A stretch of DNA of 52,260 nt, taken from assembly GCA_903832025.1 (NCBI GenBank), contig CAIKZY010000076.1:1-52260 (forward strand), in the 5' to 3' direction. This DNA comes from an uncultured Actinomycetes bacterium (GTDB lineage: Bacteria > Actinomycetota > Actinomycetes > S36-B12). Of the stretch, positions 51,191 to 52,260 are shown piece by piece (position 1 is the stretch's first letter; the number at the start of each line of letters is the position of its first letter). Both the position numbers and the translations under genes were made by a program. Below the pieces are notes generated by a model. The model was not told the origin of the DNA. It ran no database searches and saw only the letters and a list, made by a program, of their open reading frames with translations.

Positions 51191-51970
51191 TTACAGCGTT
51201 GATTGCTTGTTGCAGACGAACCCGCCGGCGCCATTGTTGGGCCACTGCGCCCAGCTGGGGTCATACCCACTGGGGCATGGGGCATCGACGGCAGCGCGCC
51301 CCACCGATTGCAACCAGGGCGTGCCCGTCGGGATCGCAGTTGAATCGGTGACCGGCACATCGGGGTAGTAGCGGTAGGTCTGCTTGTTGCAGACGAACCC
51401 GCCGGCGCCATTGTTGGGCCACTGCGCCCAACTGGGTTGCCAGCCGTCAGGGCATGTGCTTGCAGTGCTGTCACGCCCGATGGACTGGTACCAGATCGTC
51501 TTATCGGGATCTCCATCGGCAATGGTGAACGACATCACGCCGCCGACTTCCGTAGGCGTTGGCGCGGGATCGCCGTTTTGATAGACGGCAGAAAATGCCG
51601 CCATCACGTAATTACCGGGGGGTAAGCGAGTCGATCCGGTCAGGCCATACACCGGGGTGTCGGTGGTGATAACGGTGCTGGTCGAACCATCGGCAAGGAA
51701 GTCGAAGTACAGGCCATTTTGGTTGTTGCAGTTATCCGCCTGATCGAGGGAGCAGATGATCAGGACATCACCGACGGGAAAGCCAACGTTGTTGACGGTC
51801 TGACTGGTCGCGGTTCCAGACCAGGACACGGTCACGGCGGTGGTGCCAGATCCCGAGATCGTGATCGGTGCCGCAATGCACCCAGAGAGCCCGAATACCA
51901 GCGATGCGGACACCGCTGCCAGCAGTCCAGCCTTGGCCCAGGAGCGCCGCTTCCTCAGAAACCCGAGCAT
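51191..51970 (-). CDS. Lipoprotein-like protein with two WAQWPN domains
   Basis: This 259-residue protein has a lipoprotein-type signal (LLAAVSASLVFGLSGC), a beta-rich middle (SWSGTATSQTVNNVGFPVGD), and two C-terminal domains: YQSIGRDSTASTCPDGWQPS and WLQSVGRAAVDAPCPSGYDP, each followed by SWAQWPNNGAGGFVCNKQ. The two copies share an identical 50-base DNA stretch (51204-51253 and 51381-51430). It would sit on the outer face of the membrane. Its role is unknown. Confidence 0.75.
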   Translation of the reverse strand: MLGFLRKRRSWAKAGLLAAVSASLVFGLSGCIAAPITISGSGTTAVTVSWSGTATSQTVNNVGFPVGDVLIICSLDQADNCNNQNGLYFDFLADGSTSTVITTDTPVYGLTGSTRLPPGNYVMAAFSAVYQNGDPAPTPTEVGGVMSFTIADGDPDKTIWYQSIGRDSTASTCPDGWQPSWAQWPNNGAGGFVCNKQTYRYYPDVPVTDSTAIPTGTPWLQSVGRAAVDAPCPSGYDPSWAQWPNNGAGGFVCNKQSTL

Positions 51971-52140
51971 GCCCTCACTGTAGTCCGCCGTGGCGTCTCA
52001 GCCTCCCGTCTGGCGCTGGGCGTAAGAGTTTTACTCGGTAGAACGGATCAACTCGGTTGTGCGGAAAGCACGCCACGTATGCCGTCCGCCTCCTAGGCAT
52101 GAGGCATCGGACGACCTGTCAAAACTTACGCGTCCCTGGT

Positions 52141-52208
52141 TGGGACTGCCCCGAGTTTGGTTGCCTCCTGACCTGTGAGGATTCGTCCTCGCTGGAAGGA
52201 TGTTTGTC
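52141..52208. mobile_element. Possible left end of an IS3-type element
   Basis: Before the transposase start is a stretch beginning GGGACTGCCCCGAGTTTGGT, resembling the inverted-repeat ends of actinobacterial IS3 elements. The outer end cannot be fixed because the right side of the element is outside the window. Confidence 0.35.
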
Positions 52209-52260
52209 ATGCCGAAAGCATTTCCGATCGAGTTCCGCCGCGATGTCGTCGCGGTTGCTC
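52209..52260 (+). CDS. IS3-type transposase OrfA, partial
   Basis: The window ends 17 codons into this ORF. MPKAFPIEFRRDVVAVA matches the start of the helix-turn-helix OrfA of IS3-group transposases, preceded by GGAAGGA. The rest is outside the window. Confidence 0.72.
   Translation, partial: MPKAFPIEFRRDVVAVA

Noticed and set aside
1-52260. CRISPR arrays, tRNA and rRNA genes
   Set aside because: No regularly spaced repeats of CRISPR size and no recognisable tRNA or rRNA sequence were found by eye.

Overview
The window looks like DNA from an uncultured or poorly described actinobacterium (Actinomycetota). The composition is GC-rich, GTG starts are common, and 1-4 base start/stop overlaps are frequent. 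The gene families fit too: MMPL exporter, F420-type PPOX protein, HPP and COG4705 membrane proteins, an IdeR/DtxR-like iron box, and an NlpC/P60 wall hydrolase. Names and functions come from reading motifs; no database search was possible.

Region 1 (about 0.1-5.2 kb) is a plasmid-like maintenance module. It has a ParA ATPase with a coupled putative centromere-binding partner and four 12-bp direct repeats upstream. Facing it is an operon of a MerR-like protein, a winged-helix initiator-like protein and a DnaB-type helicase. It suggests a large plasmid, a secondary replicon or an integrated plasmid.

Region 2 (5.4-25.7 kb) is mostly housekeeping or accessory metabolism: an azoreductase broken by an in-frame amber codon, a GH130/(alpha/alpha)-barrel/GT4 sugar operon, a GAF-LuxR regulator, many small membrane proteins, an SDR, a lipoprotein polysaccharide deacetylase, an MMPL exporter, a cytochrome b module without a visible Rieske protein, and an acyl-CoA ligase.

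Region 3 (25.9-41.0 kb) is the highlight: a large lasso-peptide-like RiPP cluster. It contains an asparagine-synthetase-like cyclase, a stand-alone PqqD/RRE protein, a transglutaminase-like leader peptidase (B2) and an ABC exporter. Three intact small precursor peptides and a fourth frameshifted one all carry the YxxP leader motif and a conserved core Asp; none is in the ORF track as a gene of its own. Around this core are duplicated tailoring genes: two HPr-kinase-like proteins, two nucleotidyltransferases, a second PqqD protein, three glycosyltransferase genes (one a GT4-GT2 fusion) and a PqqD/RRE domain fused to a TylF-type methyltransferase. The likely flow is RRE recognition of the YxxP leader, B2 cleavage, macrolactam closure onto Asp, then phosphorylation, sugar and methyl decoration, and export. 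The order and the actual modifications are inference.

Region 4 (41.2-52.3 kb) has a ZIP metal transporter behind an iron box, a DEAD-box helicase with a long basic repetitive tail, a TspO-like protein, an NlpC/P60 hydrolase, a DsbB-like protein with a tiny membrane partner, and four secreted proteins sharing a Cys-paired WAQWPN-type domain. Two of those are a recent tandem duplicate. The window ends inside the start of an IS3-type transposase gene.
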